From Marinimicrococcus flavescens (lineage in GTDB: Bacteria; Pseudomonadota; Alphaproteobacteria; Geminicoccales; Geminicoccaceae): DNA of 44,427 nucleotides. The number at the start of each line of letters is the position of its first letter. The stretch's first letter is position 1. Made by a program: the position numbers and the translations under genes. Where the stretch lies: assembly GCA_029211145.1 (NCBI GenBank), contig JARGEQ010000002.1:1-44427 (forward strand), in the 5' to 3' direction. Under the pieces are notes generated by a model. That model ran no database searches. It was not told the DNA's origin and saw nothing but the letters and a program-made list of their open reading frames with translations. This document shows positions 28,932 to 35,996 of the stretch, piece after piece.

Positions 28932-29303
28932 GTGAAGCCGGGTCGCAGAAAAGTGGACGAGGTCCACGTGGAGATCGGGCGCCGCATCCGCGAGGCGCGT
29001 ACCCGTGCAGGGCTCGCCATGAAGGACCTCGCGGGGGCGCTCGGCGTTTCCTATCAACAAGTGGCGAAGTATGAGCGCGGCGCCAATCGGGTGCCGATGG
29101 ACATGCTCATGCAGACCGCCGAGATCCTCGACGTGACCATCCGCGACCTGCTGCCGGGCCTCGTGGCGAGCGAGGAGGACGACCGGCCGATCGTCAACGA
29201 TCTGCTGCGGTCGGTGCGCGGCCTCGCGGATCACGAGATCCAGCTGCTGTGCGACATGTCGACGGCCCTGCGCCGGCGCAGCGGCCGCGACGCCGCCCAG
29301 TAG
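28932..29303 (+). CDS. XRE-family transcriptional regulator
   Basis: A 123-residue regulator with one XRE helix-turn-helix (about residues 12-70: VEIGRRIREARTRAGLAMKD, then VSYQQVAKYERGANRVPMDM). It matches a common alphaproteobacterial group of short XRE proteins whose starts read like KPGxRKxDxxHVxIGxRI. The GTG at 28932 is chosen for that reason. AGGAA stands about nine bases upstream, and an EcfG-type promoter would exclude the earlier GTG. The C-terminal 50 residues are helical, and dimerisation there is inferred. A clear terminator follows. Target genes are unknown; regulation by the general stress response is predicted from the promoter. Confidence 0.85.
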   Translation: MKPGRRKVDEVHVEIGRRIREARTRAGLAMKDLAGALGVSYQQVAKYERGANRVPMDMLMQTAEILDVTIRDLLPGLVASEEDDRPIVNDLLRSVRGLADHEIQLLCDMSTALRRRSGRDAAQ

Positions 29304-29341
29304 AGGGGCGGCATGGGCCGGAGCGGCCCCCGATCCTGATG

Positions 29342-29371
29342 AAGGCCGGTGCCGATGGTGCCGGCCTTTTT
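29342..29371 (+). terminator. Intrinsic terminator of the XRE gene
   Basis: AAGGCCGG (29342-29349) pairs with CCGGCCTT (29361-29368). The stem extends through two wobble and two C-G pairs to a three-base loop and is followed by a T-run to 29371. A smaller hairpin (GGGCCG-GAG-CGGCCC, 29315-29329) precedes it. Confidence 0.85.
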
Positions 29372-29450
29372 CATGGCGCGACCATGAAGCAGGACCGCGG
29401 CCCCGGGAGGCAGCAGCTACAGAACCGTTCGGCGGAGGTCGTCGGGGAGG

Positions 29451-29527
29451 TGGTGCGCGCGACAGGATTCGAACCTGTGACCTCAAGCTCCGGAGGCTTG
29501 CGCTCTATCCAGCTGAGCTACGCGCGC
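29451..29527 (-). tRNA. tRNA-Arg (anticodon CCG)
   Basis: A full cloverleaf can be folded on the minus strand. The acceptor is GCGCGCG/CGCGCGC, the D-arm is GCTC/GAGC and the anticodon stem is CAAGC/GCTTG around loop CTCCGGA. The anticodon is CCG, reading CGG. The T-arm is ACAGG-TTCGAAT-CCTGT, the discriminator is A and CCA is encoded. The body is 74 bases plus CCA. Confidence 0.97.
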
Positions 29528-29536
29528 TTGGCCGTC

Positions 29537-29566
29537 TCTATAGTCCGAGGCGGCCACCGCCGCCAA
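29537..29566 (-). promoter_or_regulatory. Promoter of tRNA-Arg(CCG)
   Basis: TTGGCG (29561-29566) and TATAGA (29537-29542) on the minus strand are 18 bases apart, placing the start a few bases before the tRNA 5' end. A GC-rich discriminator typical of stable RNA genes follows the -10. Confidence 0.5.
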
Positions 29567-29607
29567 GCCCAAAAGCTCGCGGCAGCGACGCACCCCGCAC
29601 TTTGCCC

Positions 29608-30591
29608 TCACGCCGCCTGCGAGCCCTGCGAGGTGAGCCGCACGAACAGCTCCTCCAGATCGGCCTCGCGGGTGGCGATGTCGGCGATGGACACGCCGGC
29701 ATCGCGCAGGCGGTCGAGCAGCTCGCCGGCCCTCGTGCCGCTCGGGCGGTAGCGGATGCGTACCCGCCCCTGCTCGTCGAGCGCCGCGTCCAGCCCCGCC
29801 AGCGAGCTCGGCAGCGCCTGCAGCCGCTCGGCCGGCGTCACCAGCAGCTCCTTGCTGTCGAGCCGGCGGATCAGGGTGTCCTTGGTGTCGCAGGCCACCA
29901 CCTCGCCATGGTTGATGATGGCGATGCGGTCGCAGAGCTGCTCGGCCTCCTCGAGATAGTGGGTGGTCAGCACCACCGTCACGCCCTGGGCGTTGAGCTG
30001 GCGCATGTAGGCCCACAGCGAGCGGCGCAGCTCGACATCGACACCGGCGGTAGGCTCGTCGAGGATCACCACCGGCGGGCTGTGGACCAGCGCCTTGGCC
30101 ACCAGCAGGCGGCGCCGCATACCGCCGGAGAGCAGGCGCGCATAGGCGTCGGCCTTGTCGAGCAGGCCCACCGCCGCGAGGATCTCCTCGGTGCGCCGCT
30201 GCGAGCGCGGCACGCCATAGAGGCCGGCCTGCAGCTCGAGCGCCTCGCGGGCGGTGAAGAATGGATCGAAGTTGAGCTCCTGCGGCACGACCCCGATGGC
30301 GAGGCGGGCGCGCCGCGGGTTGCGCTCGATGTCGATGCCGAAGAGGCTGACGCTGCCCGCGCTCTTGACCACGAGGCCCGCCAGGATGTTGATGAGCGTC
30401 GACTTGCCCGCACCGTTGGGGCCGAGCAGCGCGAAGAACGAGCCGCGCGGCACCTCGAGGTCGATGCCCTTGAGGGCTTGCTTGGACGGTTGGCCATCGG
30501 TGCCGCGGTAAATCTTCTCGAGGCCCTTGAGTTCGATGGCGTTGGCTGGCAAGTGCTGCGCGGACGCCGGCTCGGGACGGCGTGCGGTCAC
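29608..30591 (-). CDS. ABC-2-type exporter ATP-binding protein
   Basis: A 327-residue ABC ATPase of the drug/polysaccharide export type (NodI/DrrA/YadG-like). Walker A is GPNGAGKS (57-64), the signature is LSGGMRRRLLVAKAL, Walker B is PPVVILDEPTAGVD and the switch His lies in LTTHYLEEAE. A C-terminal extension of about 80 residues is normal for this group. The GTG at 30591 has AGGAG about nine bases upstream. The expected ABC-2 permease is not next to it: a divergent zinc-finger gene lies upstream and the tRNA downstream. The transported compound is unknown. Confidence 0.88.
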   Translation of the reverse strand: MTARRPEPASAQHLPANAIELKGLEKIYRGTDGQPSKQALKGIDLEVPRGSFFALLGPNGAGKSTLINILAGLVVKSAGSVSLFGIDIERNPRRARLAIGVVPQELNFDPFFTAREALELQAGLYGVPRSQRRTEEILAAVGLLDKADAYARLLSGGMRRRLLVAKALVHSPPVVILDEPTAGVDVELRRSLWAYMRQLNAQGVTVVLTTHYLEEAEQLCDRIAIINHGEVVACDTKDTLIRRLDSKELLVTPAERLQALPSSLAGLDAALDEQGRVRIRYRPSGTRAGELLDRLRDAGVSIADIATREADLEELFVRLTSQGSQAA

Positions 30592-30647
30592 GGCCGTGCG
30601 CTCCTGGCGATGGTCGACCTTGGCATGAATACCCTCAGGGTGGGGAC

Positions 30648-30875
30648 ATGAACGACGAGGAGTTCTTTCTCGTGAATGATCGCGAAACGGTCGTCACCCC
30701 GCATATGCACGTGCGCTGCGACGGGGGCAATGGTGCGCTCGGCCATCCGCTCGAGTACCTGACCCTCGAGAAGGGCGGCGAGACGCTGTGCGGCTATTGT
30801 GGCCGGCGCTACGTCCTCGAGGGCACGAAGGCGGCCGAGGAGGTCCGTGCCTCAGGCACCCGGCCGGCTGCCTGA
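30648..30875 (+). CDS. Small zinc-finger (CHCC) protein, NDUFS6-like
   Basis: A 75-residue protein with the zf-CHCC pattern: Cys24, His33 in LGHPLEYLTL, and Cys48-x2-Cys51 in LCGYCGRRY. Related domains include the mitochondrial complex I subunit NDUFS6, and many alphaproteobacteria carry a stand-alone version. The stand-alone bacterial protein has no settled function; a link to complex I assembly is suggested only by homology. The start at 30648 gives the typical length. It is transcribed away from the ABC ATPase gene. Confidence 0.85.
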   Translation: MNDEEFFLVNDRETVVTPHMHVRCDGGNGALGHPLEYLTLEKGGETLCGYCGRRYVLEGTKAAEEVRASGTRPAA

Positions 30876-30895
30876 GGGGGGCGCCCGGCCCGGTC

Positions 30896-31609
30896 CTAGA
30901 GAACCCGCACGCCCCCCTCCCAGAGGCGGACGCCGCCCAGGAAGGCGTTGCGGTTGTGGCCGCGGCGGCAGCCTTCCGGCATCTCCTCGAGCAGGCCGGC
31001 ATTGCCGCCGCCCAGCACCACGTGGTCGGCGACCAGCGCCGCCCTGAGCCGCTCGACGATGTCGCGCACCGCCTTGCGCCAGCGGCGCTTGCCCATCCGC
31101 TCGAGGCCGCGCCTGCCGGCATAGTCCTCGAAGGTCCGGCCGGCCTTGTAGGGCAGGTGCGCCACCTCGAGCGACAGCACCGCGCCCTCGATGACCAGCG
31201 CCGCGCCGAGGCCGGTGCCCAGCCCCAAAAACAGCATCTTGCCGCCCTCGTAGGAGCCCAGCGCCTGCATCGCGGCGTCGTTGACCAGGCGCACCGGACG
31301 GCCGAAGGCGGCGGCGAAGTCGAACGCGCACCAGCCGGGCCCGAGATTGACCGGCTCGAGGGCGATCCGGTCGCCGCTGATCGGCCCCGGGCAGCCGATG
31401 CTCACCCGGTCGAAGCGCCAGTCGCCGCTCTCCTCGAGAACCTTCTCCACCATCCGCTCGGGCGTGAGACCGGGGCCGGAGGGGAACTTGCGGCGCTCCT
31501 CGCCCGAGGACAGCTTGAACTTGACGGCGTTGCCCCCGACGTCGAGCACGAGGATGCCGGGCTCCGCCAGCGCGTCCGCACCGGTGGGGACCGGCGCGCC
31601 GGCACTCAT
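30896..31609 (-). CDS. Polyphosphate-glucokinase-like ROK family kinase
   Basis: A 237-residue ROK-fold sugar kinase. The first phosphate loop is DVGGNAVKFKL (23-33), the base region is RLVNDAAMQALG and the second phosphate loop is LGLGTGLGAALV. The ending DHVVLGGGNAGLLE with N-x-NAFLGGVRLW follows the polyphosphate glucokinase subgroup. The catalytic His element reads LEVAHLPYK instead of the usual ELGHLP. Its ATG overlaps the stop of the 29-residue membrane peptide by four bases (ATGA). It may phosphorylate glucose or another sugar with ATP or polyphosphate; the donor cannot be told from sequence. It lies downstream of the ECF41 sigma gene and may be controlled with it. Confidence 0.8.
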   Translation of the reverse strand: MSAGAPVPTGADALAEPGILVLDVGGNAVKFKLSSGEERRKFPSGPGLTPERMVEKVLEESGDWRFDRVSIGCPGPISGDRIALEPVNLGPGWCAFDFAAAFGRPVRLVNDAAMQALGSYEGGKMLFLGLGTGLGAALVIEGAVLSLEVAHLPYKAGRTFEDYAGRRGLERMGKRRWRKAVRDIVERLRAALVADHVVLGGGNAGLLEEMPEGCRRGHNRNAFLGGVRLWEGGVRVL

Positions 31610-31695
31610 GGGGCTACCTGCGAGGCCGCGACCAGGGCCGCCGCGGCACACAGGAACACGACCAGGATCACGAGGCCGCCGTCATAGAGCTTCAT
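31606..31695 (-). CDS. 29-residue single-TM membrane peptide
   Basis: A tiny gene with a very strong ribosome site (GGGAGGA, six bases before the ATG). The product starts MKLYDGG, continues with a long Leu/Val/Ala membrane helix and ends SQVAP. Its TGA overlaps the ATG of the ROK kinase gene as ATGA, a classical coupling arrangement. The sigma factor gene ends 58 bases upstream on the same strand. No homologous family is recognised; a membrane-tethering or regulatory role is only speculation. Confidence 0.65.
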   Translation of the reverse strand: MKLYDGGLVILVVFLCAAAALVAASQVAP

Positions 31696-31753
31696 CTTGT
31701 CCTCCCGCCATTGCGTCACGGGCCATGCCGCGACCCCCGGCCCGATGGTCGGA

Positions 31754-32662
31754 TCAGCGGGCCGCAGCACGCGCGTTACCACATGCGCGGGCCCCAGGCG
31801 AGACGGTGACCCCGCCGGCGAGGCCGCGGGGGAGCTTGTCGGGATTGGCAACCAGCAGCGCGGTGCGCACCGGCGCGCCCTCGAGCGCCGCCACGAAACG
31901 CAGGCCGCCTGCGTCCTTGAGGGCGATGCCGGGACCGCCGTTGACCCGGACCGGCACCAGCAGGCGCCCCGGCTTGCCGCACACGCCGATGAAGAAGCGG
32001 GCGATGCGGTCGCTCCCGAGAACGGGACGCCGGGCGGCCAGCGCCTTGCCGCCGCCGTCGGAGAGCAGCACGCTGCCGTCCGCCAGCAGGCCCACGACCC
32101 GGGCATAGTCCTGCGCGAGGCAGGCAGCCGAGAACGCCGCCGCCAGCTCCATCGCCCGGCCGGCGCCGCCGACCGGCTCCGGAGCGCCCGCGAGCTCGGC
32201 GCGCGCCCGCCGCATGGCCTGGCGGCAGGCCGCCGCGGTGGTCTCGAGGATGGCGGCGATCTCCTCGTACTCGAGCGCGAAGCTCTCGCGCAGCACGTAG
32301 ACCGCACGCTGGCGGGGGGTGAGACGCTCGAGCAGGAGCAGCAGGCCCAGCGCCAGCTCGCCGCGCCGCTCCAGCACCGCCTCCCCGTCTCCCTGCTCGA
32401 CCACCGGCGCGGGCAGCCACTGGCCCTCATAGCTCTCCCGGACGGTGCGCGCGGCCCGCAGGCGATCGAGGGCCAGCCTTGTCACCACGGTGGTCAGGAA
32501 ACGCTCCGGCGCCAGAACGGCCGCGGGATCGACCCGGCACCAGCGCAGCCAGGCGTCCTGGACCACGTCCTCGGCATCGGCGAGGCTGCCGAGAAGCCGG
32601 TAGGCAAGACGGCGCAGCCGCGGCCGCTGCGCCTCGAACGGCCCCGCTGGATGCACCTCCAT
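31754..32662 (-). CDS. ECF41-group sigma factor with C-terminal regulatory domain
   Basis: A 302-residue sigma factor (SigJ-like). Region sigma-2 covers about 10-75 (LRRLAYRLLGSLADAEDVVQ) and sigma-4 about 105-158 (LTPRQRAVYVLRESFALEYE). The remaining 130 residues form a SnoaL-like domain. All three ECF41 hallmarks are present in nearly canonical form: WLPAP (82-86) in the linker, DGGGK (202-206) and NPDKL (273-277). In the ECF41 group the C-terminal domain replaces a separate anti-sigma factor and tunes activity. The ATG overlaps the stop of the upstream AhpD-like gene by one base (TGATG). That partnership is itself typical of ECF41 loci. Confidence 0.9.
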   Translation of the reverse strand: MEVHPAGPFEAQRPRLRRLAYRLLGSLADAEDVVQDAWLRWCRVDPAAVLAPERFLTTVVTRLALDRLRAARTVRESYEGQWLPAPVVEQGDGEAVLERRGELALGLLLLLERLTPRQRAVYVLRESFALEYEEIAAILETTAAACRQAMRRARAELAGAPEPVGGAGRAMELAAAFSAACLAQDYARVVGLLADGSVLLSDGGGKALAARRPVLGSDRIARFFIGVCGKPGRLLVPVRVNGGPGIALKDAGGLRFVAALEGAPVRTALLVANPDKLPRGLAGGVTVSPGARACGNARAAAR

Positions 32663-33135
32663 CAGGCCCCCTTGCCCATCCGCGCCGCCTCCGGCTCCGG
32701 CTCCGGCTCCCGGTAGGCGGCGATGCCGATCCGGTTCCACGCGTTGATGGCCGCCACCGCCATGGTCAGCCGGGCCATTGCTTCGGCATCGAAGCTGGCC
32801 TCGAGCGTTTCCTGCGCCCGGTCGAGCTCGAGGCCGGAGCGCGGCCGCGTCAGGACCTCGGCCCATTCCAGGGCGGCGCGCTCGCCCGCCTCGAACAGAT
32901 TCGAGTCCGGCCAGTCGGCAACGGCCTCGATCAGCTCCTCGCTCCCGCCGGCGCGGCGCAGCTCTCGGGCATGGAGCGCGATGCAGTAGTGGCAGCCGTT
33001 GAGCTGCGAGACGCGCAGCTCGACCAGGTGCACGAGCCGCGCCGGCAGCCGGCCGTCGTGCAGGCGAGCGCTGAGGCCGCGCAGGGCGGCGACGAGATCC
33101 GGCGCGGCGGCGTGGACATCGAGACGCTGTTCCAA
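32662..33135 (-). CDS. Carboxymuconolactone decarboxylase / AhpD-like protein
   Basis: A 157-residue protein with the AhpD signature: Glu39, Cys48-x2-Cys51 (CHYC) and His55, the redox centre of alkylhydroperoxidase-type CMD proteins. The only reasonable start is TTG at 33135, preceded by AGGAAGGA. It begins about 28 bases after the predicted start of transcription at an ECF41-like promoter. It is translationally coupled to the sigma gene that follows. In other bacteria ECF41 sigma factors typically control a COE gene (carboxymuconolactone decarboxylase, oxidoreductase or epimerase) beside them. Its physiological substrate is unknown. Confidence 0.85.
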   Translation of the reverse strand: MEQRLDVHAAAPDLVAALRGLSARLHDGRLPARLVHLVELRVSQLNGCHYCIALHARELRRAGGSEELIEAVADWPDSNLFEAGERAALEWAEVLTRPRSGLELDRAQETLEASFDAEAMARLTMAVAAINAWNRIGIAAYREPEPEPEAARMGKGA

Positions 33136-33169
33136 GGACGATCCTTCCTCTGGATGGTTTCAAGACCAT

Positions 33170-33196
33170 GACGCGCGGCAGGGCGCGGGCGTGACT
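33170..33196 (-). promoter_or_regulatory. ECF41-type promoter of the AhpD-like/sigma operon
   Basis: On the minus strand AGTCACG (33190-33196) and CGTC (33170-33173) are separated by 16 bases. The ECF41 consensus as I recall it is TGTCACA-N16-CGTC, so the core GTCAC, the spacing and the full CGTC agree. The implied leader to the TTG start is about 28 bases. Autoregulation by the downstream sigma factor is predicted. Confidence 0.65.
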
Positions 33197-33220
33197 CCGG
33201 CCTCGCGGGCCGGAGGAGGA

Positions 33221-33380
33221 TCAGCCTTCCTCCCCCGGCGCCGCGGGGCTGCGGCGGCCGGTGGCCAGCACGAACACTTTCGAGGAATCGCTGCGGGTGG
33301 CGTCGGGCTCGAGCAGGCGGCAGGCCGAGAAGAGGCGCCGCCCTTGAGCAGGATCAAGGCGCCTGCCCGCCGACCGGGAC
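33221..33380 (-). pseudogene. Decayed 3' fragment of rlmE
   Basis: In one frame the minus strand reads LFSACRLLEPDATRSDSSKV, then FVLATGRR, ending at its own TGA (33221-33223). The intact RlmE has LFSTCRLLKPDATRSDSSEI then FLLATGRR at 196-223. DNA at 33251-33340 aligns without gaps to 35328-35417 with about 13 mismatches in 90. Just upstream a 28-base deletion shifts the frame, and homology fades towards 33380. No start or methyltransferase core remains, so it cannot be functional. It lies between the ECF41 promoter and phaC. Confidence 0.85.
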
Positions 33381-33411
33381 AGCAAGGCGCAAACCCGGAG
33401 GAGGATTCGCG

Positions 33412-35163
33412 ATGGTTAAGGCGGAAACGGGCGGGCAGGACGGCGAGAGCGAGCTCGACCAGCTCGACCGGATGCTGCACGCGCTGCAGGCGCGCCTTAC
33501 CATGGGCATCTCGCCGGCGGCCGTGCAGGCCGCCCGTGCCGACTGGCTGATGCACCTGGCCAACGCACCGGGCCGGAGGCTCGCCCTTGCGCAAAAGGCC
33601 GTGGAGGACGCACTGCGGCTCGGGGTCTTTGCCCTGCGGGCGGCCACCGGCGACACCAGCGAGCCGCCCTTTGCCGCCGCTGCAGGCGACCGGCGCTTCG
33701 AGGACCCCGGCTGGGCCGCTCTCCCCTTTGCGCTGCATGTGCAATCCTTCCTCGCGATGGAGCAGTGGTGGCAGGCCGCGACGCAAGGAACCCGCGGCGT
33801 CACCGCACAGCACACAAGCCAAGTATCGTTCATGGCGCGGCAAGCCCTCGACCGTTTCTCGCCGGGCAACTTCCCCTGGAGCAATCCGGAGGTGCTGCGC
33901 CGGACCCTGGCCGAAGGCGGCGCCAACCTTCAGCGCGGCGCACAGCATCTGCTCGAGGATCTGGCACGTCTGCTCGAGCAAAGGCCGGCGGCCGGCTCCG
34001 AAGTCTTCGAGGTCGGCCGCGATCTCGCCACCACGGAAGGCCAGGTGATCTTCCGCAACGATCTCATCGAGCTGATCCAGTACGCGCCGGCCACGAAACA
34101 GGTACGGCCCGAGCCGGTACTGATCGTCCCGGCCTGGATCATGAAATACTACATTCTCGACCTCTCGCCGGAGAATTCGCTGGTCCGCTTCCTCACCGGG
34201 CGCGGCTTCACCGTCTTCATGATCTCGTGGAAGAACCCGGGCAGCGAGGACCGCGACCTCGGGATGGACGACTATCGCCGGCAGGGCATCAAGGCCGCCC
34301 TCGACGCGGTGAGTGCCGTCCGGCCGGACAGCCGGGTACATGCCTGCGGCTACTGCCTGGGCGGCACGCTGCTGGCGATGGAGACGGCCCGCATGGCTCG
34401 CGACGGCGAGGAGCGGCTGGCTTCGATGACGCTTCTTGCCGCGCAGACCGACTTTTCCGAGGCGGGCGAGCTCATGCTGTTCATCGACGAGAGCGAGCTT
34501 GCCTATCTCGAGGACATGATGTGGGCGCGCGGCTATCTCGACACCACGCAGATGGCCGGCGCCTTCCAGCTCCTGCGGGCCAGCGACCTGATCTGGTCGC
34601 GAGCCGTCCGCCACTATCTCTTGGGTGAGCGCGAGGAGCCCTTCGACCTAATGGCGTGGAACGCCGACGGCACGCGGATGCCGGCGCGCATGCACGCCCA
34701 GTATCTGCGCGACCTGTTCCTCGACAACCGCCTCTCGCGCGGCCGCTATGCCATCGACGGCCGGCCGGTGGCGCTCACCGACATCCGGGTGCCGGTCTTC
34801 GCGGTGGGCACGGAGCGCGACCACATCGCCCCCTGGCAGTCGGTCTACAAGATCCGCCTGCTGACCGACACCGAGGTCACCTTCGTGCTGGCGAGCGGCG
34901 GCCACAATGCCGGCATCGTCAGCGAGCCTGGCCATCCGCGGCGCCGCTACCGCATGATGCCCATGGCGGCCGGGGACCCGTACATGGCCCCCGAGGCCTG
35001 GGCGGCGCAGGCCCCCTCGACGGAAGGCTCATGGTGGCTCGCCTGGGCCGACTGGCTGGAAGCCCGCAGCGGCAAGCCCGGCACGCAGCCGGCCATGGGC
35101 GCCGCGGAGCAGGGCTACCCGCCCCTCGTCGCGGCACCCGGAACCTATGTGACGATGCGCTGA
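33412..35163 (+). CDS. phaC: Class I poly(R)-hydroxyalkanoate synthase
   Basis: A 583-residue PHA synthase that polymerises hydroxyacyl-CoA, typically 3-hydroxybutyryl-CoA, on storage granules. The lipase-like box GYCLGG holds the catalytic Cys315, with Asp470 (ERDHIAPW) and His498 (GGHNAGIV) completing the triad. The N-terminal domain (1-200) and PAWIMKYYILDLSPENSLVR are typical. A strong GGAGGAGG ribosome site precedes the ATG. No phaA, phaB or phasin gene is in the window. The upstream promoter would have to lie in or near the decayed rlmE fragment. The intact rlmE faces it downstream, leaving the synthase between diverged direct repeats. Confidence 0.93.
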   Translation: MVKAETGGQDGESELDQLDRMLHALQARLTMGISPAAVQAARADWLMHLANAPGRRLALAQKAVEDALRLGVFALRAATGDTSEPPFAAAAGDRRFEDPGWAALPFALHVQSFLAMEQWWQAATQGTRGVTAQHTSQVSFMARQALDRFSPGNFPWSNPEVLRRTLAEGGANLQRGAQHLLEDLARLLEQRPAAGSEVFEVGRDLATTEGQVIFRNDLIELIQYAPATKQVRPEPVLIVPAWIMKYYILDLSPENSLVRFLTGRGFTVFMISWKNPGSEDRDLGMDDYRRQGIKAALDAVSAVRPDSRVHACGYCLGGTLLAMETARMARDGEERLASMTLLAAQTDFSEAGELMLFIDESELAYLEDMMWARGYLDTTQMAGAFQLLRASDLIWSRAVRHYLLGEREEPFDLMAWNADGTRMPARMHAQYLRDLFLDNRLSRGRYAIDGRPVALTDIRVPVFAVGTERDHIAPWQSVYKIRLLTDTEVTFVLASGGHNAGIVSEPGHPRRRYRMMPMAAGDPYMAPEAWAAQAPSTEGSWWLAWADWLEARSGKPGTQPAMGAAEQGYPPLVAAPGTYVTMR

Positions 35164-35180
35164 GCGGCACACCGGCTGCA

Positions 35181-35232
35181 CGGGCGGCGCCGGGGAACCC
35201 GCCCGGCCGCAATGTTGCGGGCGAGGCGCCCG
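35181..35232. terminator. Hairpin cluster between convergent phaC and rlmE
   Basis: Three GC-rich inverted repeats follow one another: CGGGCG/CGCCCG around a 13-base loop, the near-palindrome CCGCAA-TG-TTGCGG (35207-35220), and CGGGCG-AGG-CGCCCG (35218-35232). No T-run is present. A bidirectional end signal is the simplest reading. Confidence 0.4.
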
Positions 35233-35282
35233 CGATCTCCGGCGATGGCGAGACGATCCGAGCCCCTCGCGGGACGGCCGGC

Positions 35283-35996
35283 TCAGCTGCCGCCCTCGCC
35301 CTCCTGCGCAGCCCCGCCCTCCGGCGCGCGGCGGCCGGTGGCGAGAAGGAAGATCTCGGAGGAATCCGAGCGGGTGGCATCGGGCTTGAGCAGGCGGCAG
35401 GTCGAGAAGAGGCGCCGCGCCGACGGCATGATCGGCGCCTCCGCACCCTTGAGCAGCTTGATCAGGCAGCTCCCGCCCGGGCGCAGGACCCGCTCGGCGA
35501 AGGCCAGCACCGCCTCGGCCACGCCCTCGGCCTTGAGACGGTCGACCGCCCGCGTGCCGGTAGCCGAGGCGGCGATGTCGCTCAGCACCATGTCGGCCGG
35601 CCCGCCCAGCATCTCCACCAGCCTGTCCTGGATCGCGGGGTCGAGAAAATCGCCCTCGATGATCTCGGCGCCGGCCACCGGCTGCACCGGCAGCAGGTCG
35701 ACGCCCACCACCCTGCAGCCGCGCTGGGCGGCATATTGCGTCCAGCTTCCCGGGGCCGCGCCGAGATCGACGATGCGGGCATGGCGCCGGAGCAGGCTGA
35801 AACGCTTGTCGAGCTCCTCGAGCTTGAAGATCGAGCGGGCCCGGTAGCCCTGGCGCCTGGCCTCGTGGACATAGGGGTCGTTGAGCTGCCGCTCCAGCCA
35901 GCGGGTCGAGGCGTTGCTGCGCTTTCGCGCGGTGCGCACCCGCTCCTTGAGACGTCGCGTGCCGCTGCCGCTGCCGCCGGTGCTGCCGCCGCTCAT
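35283..35996 (-). CDS. rlmE: 23S rRNA (uridine-2552-2'-O)-methyltransferase RlmE/FtsJ
   Basis: A 237-residue SAM-dependent methyltransferase acting on the A-loop of 23S rRNA during late 50S assembly. The K-D-K-E catalytic set is visible as Lys58 (SIFKLEELD), Asp140 (VLSDIA), Lys180 (CLIKLLKG) and Glu214 (SSEIFLLA). The SAM site is VDLGAAPGSW (76-85). An Arg/Lys/Ser-rich N-terminal extension of about 30 residues is usual in alphaproteobacteria. Its ATG overlaps the ppx stop by four bases (ATGA). A degenerate copy of its last third lies 2 kb away at 33221-33380. Confidence 0.95.
   Translation of the reverse strand: MSGGSTGGSGSGTRRLKERVRTARKRSNASTRWLERQLNDPYVHEARRQGYRARSIFKLEELDKRFSLLRRHARIVDLGAAPGSWTQYAAQRGCRVVGVDLLPVQPVAGAEIIEGDFLDPAIQDRLVEMLGGPADMVLSDIAASATGTRAVDRLKAEGVAEAVLAFAERVLRPGGSCLIKLLKGAEAPIMPSARRLFSTCRLLKPDATRSDSSEIFLLATGRRAPEGGAAQEGEGGS

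Noticed and set aside
29451..29527. tRNA-Arg as an integration site for a mobile element
   Set aside because: No integrase, no duplicated tRNA 3' end and no change of gene type is visible on either side.
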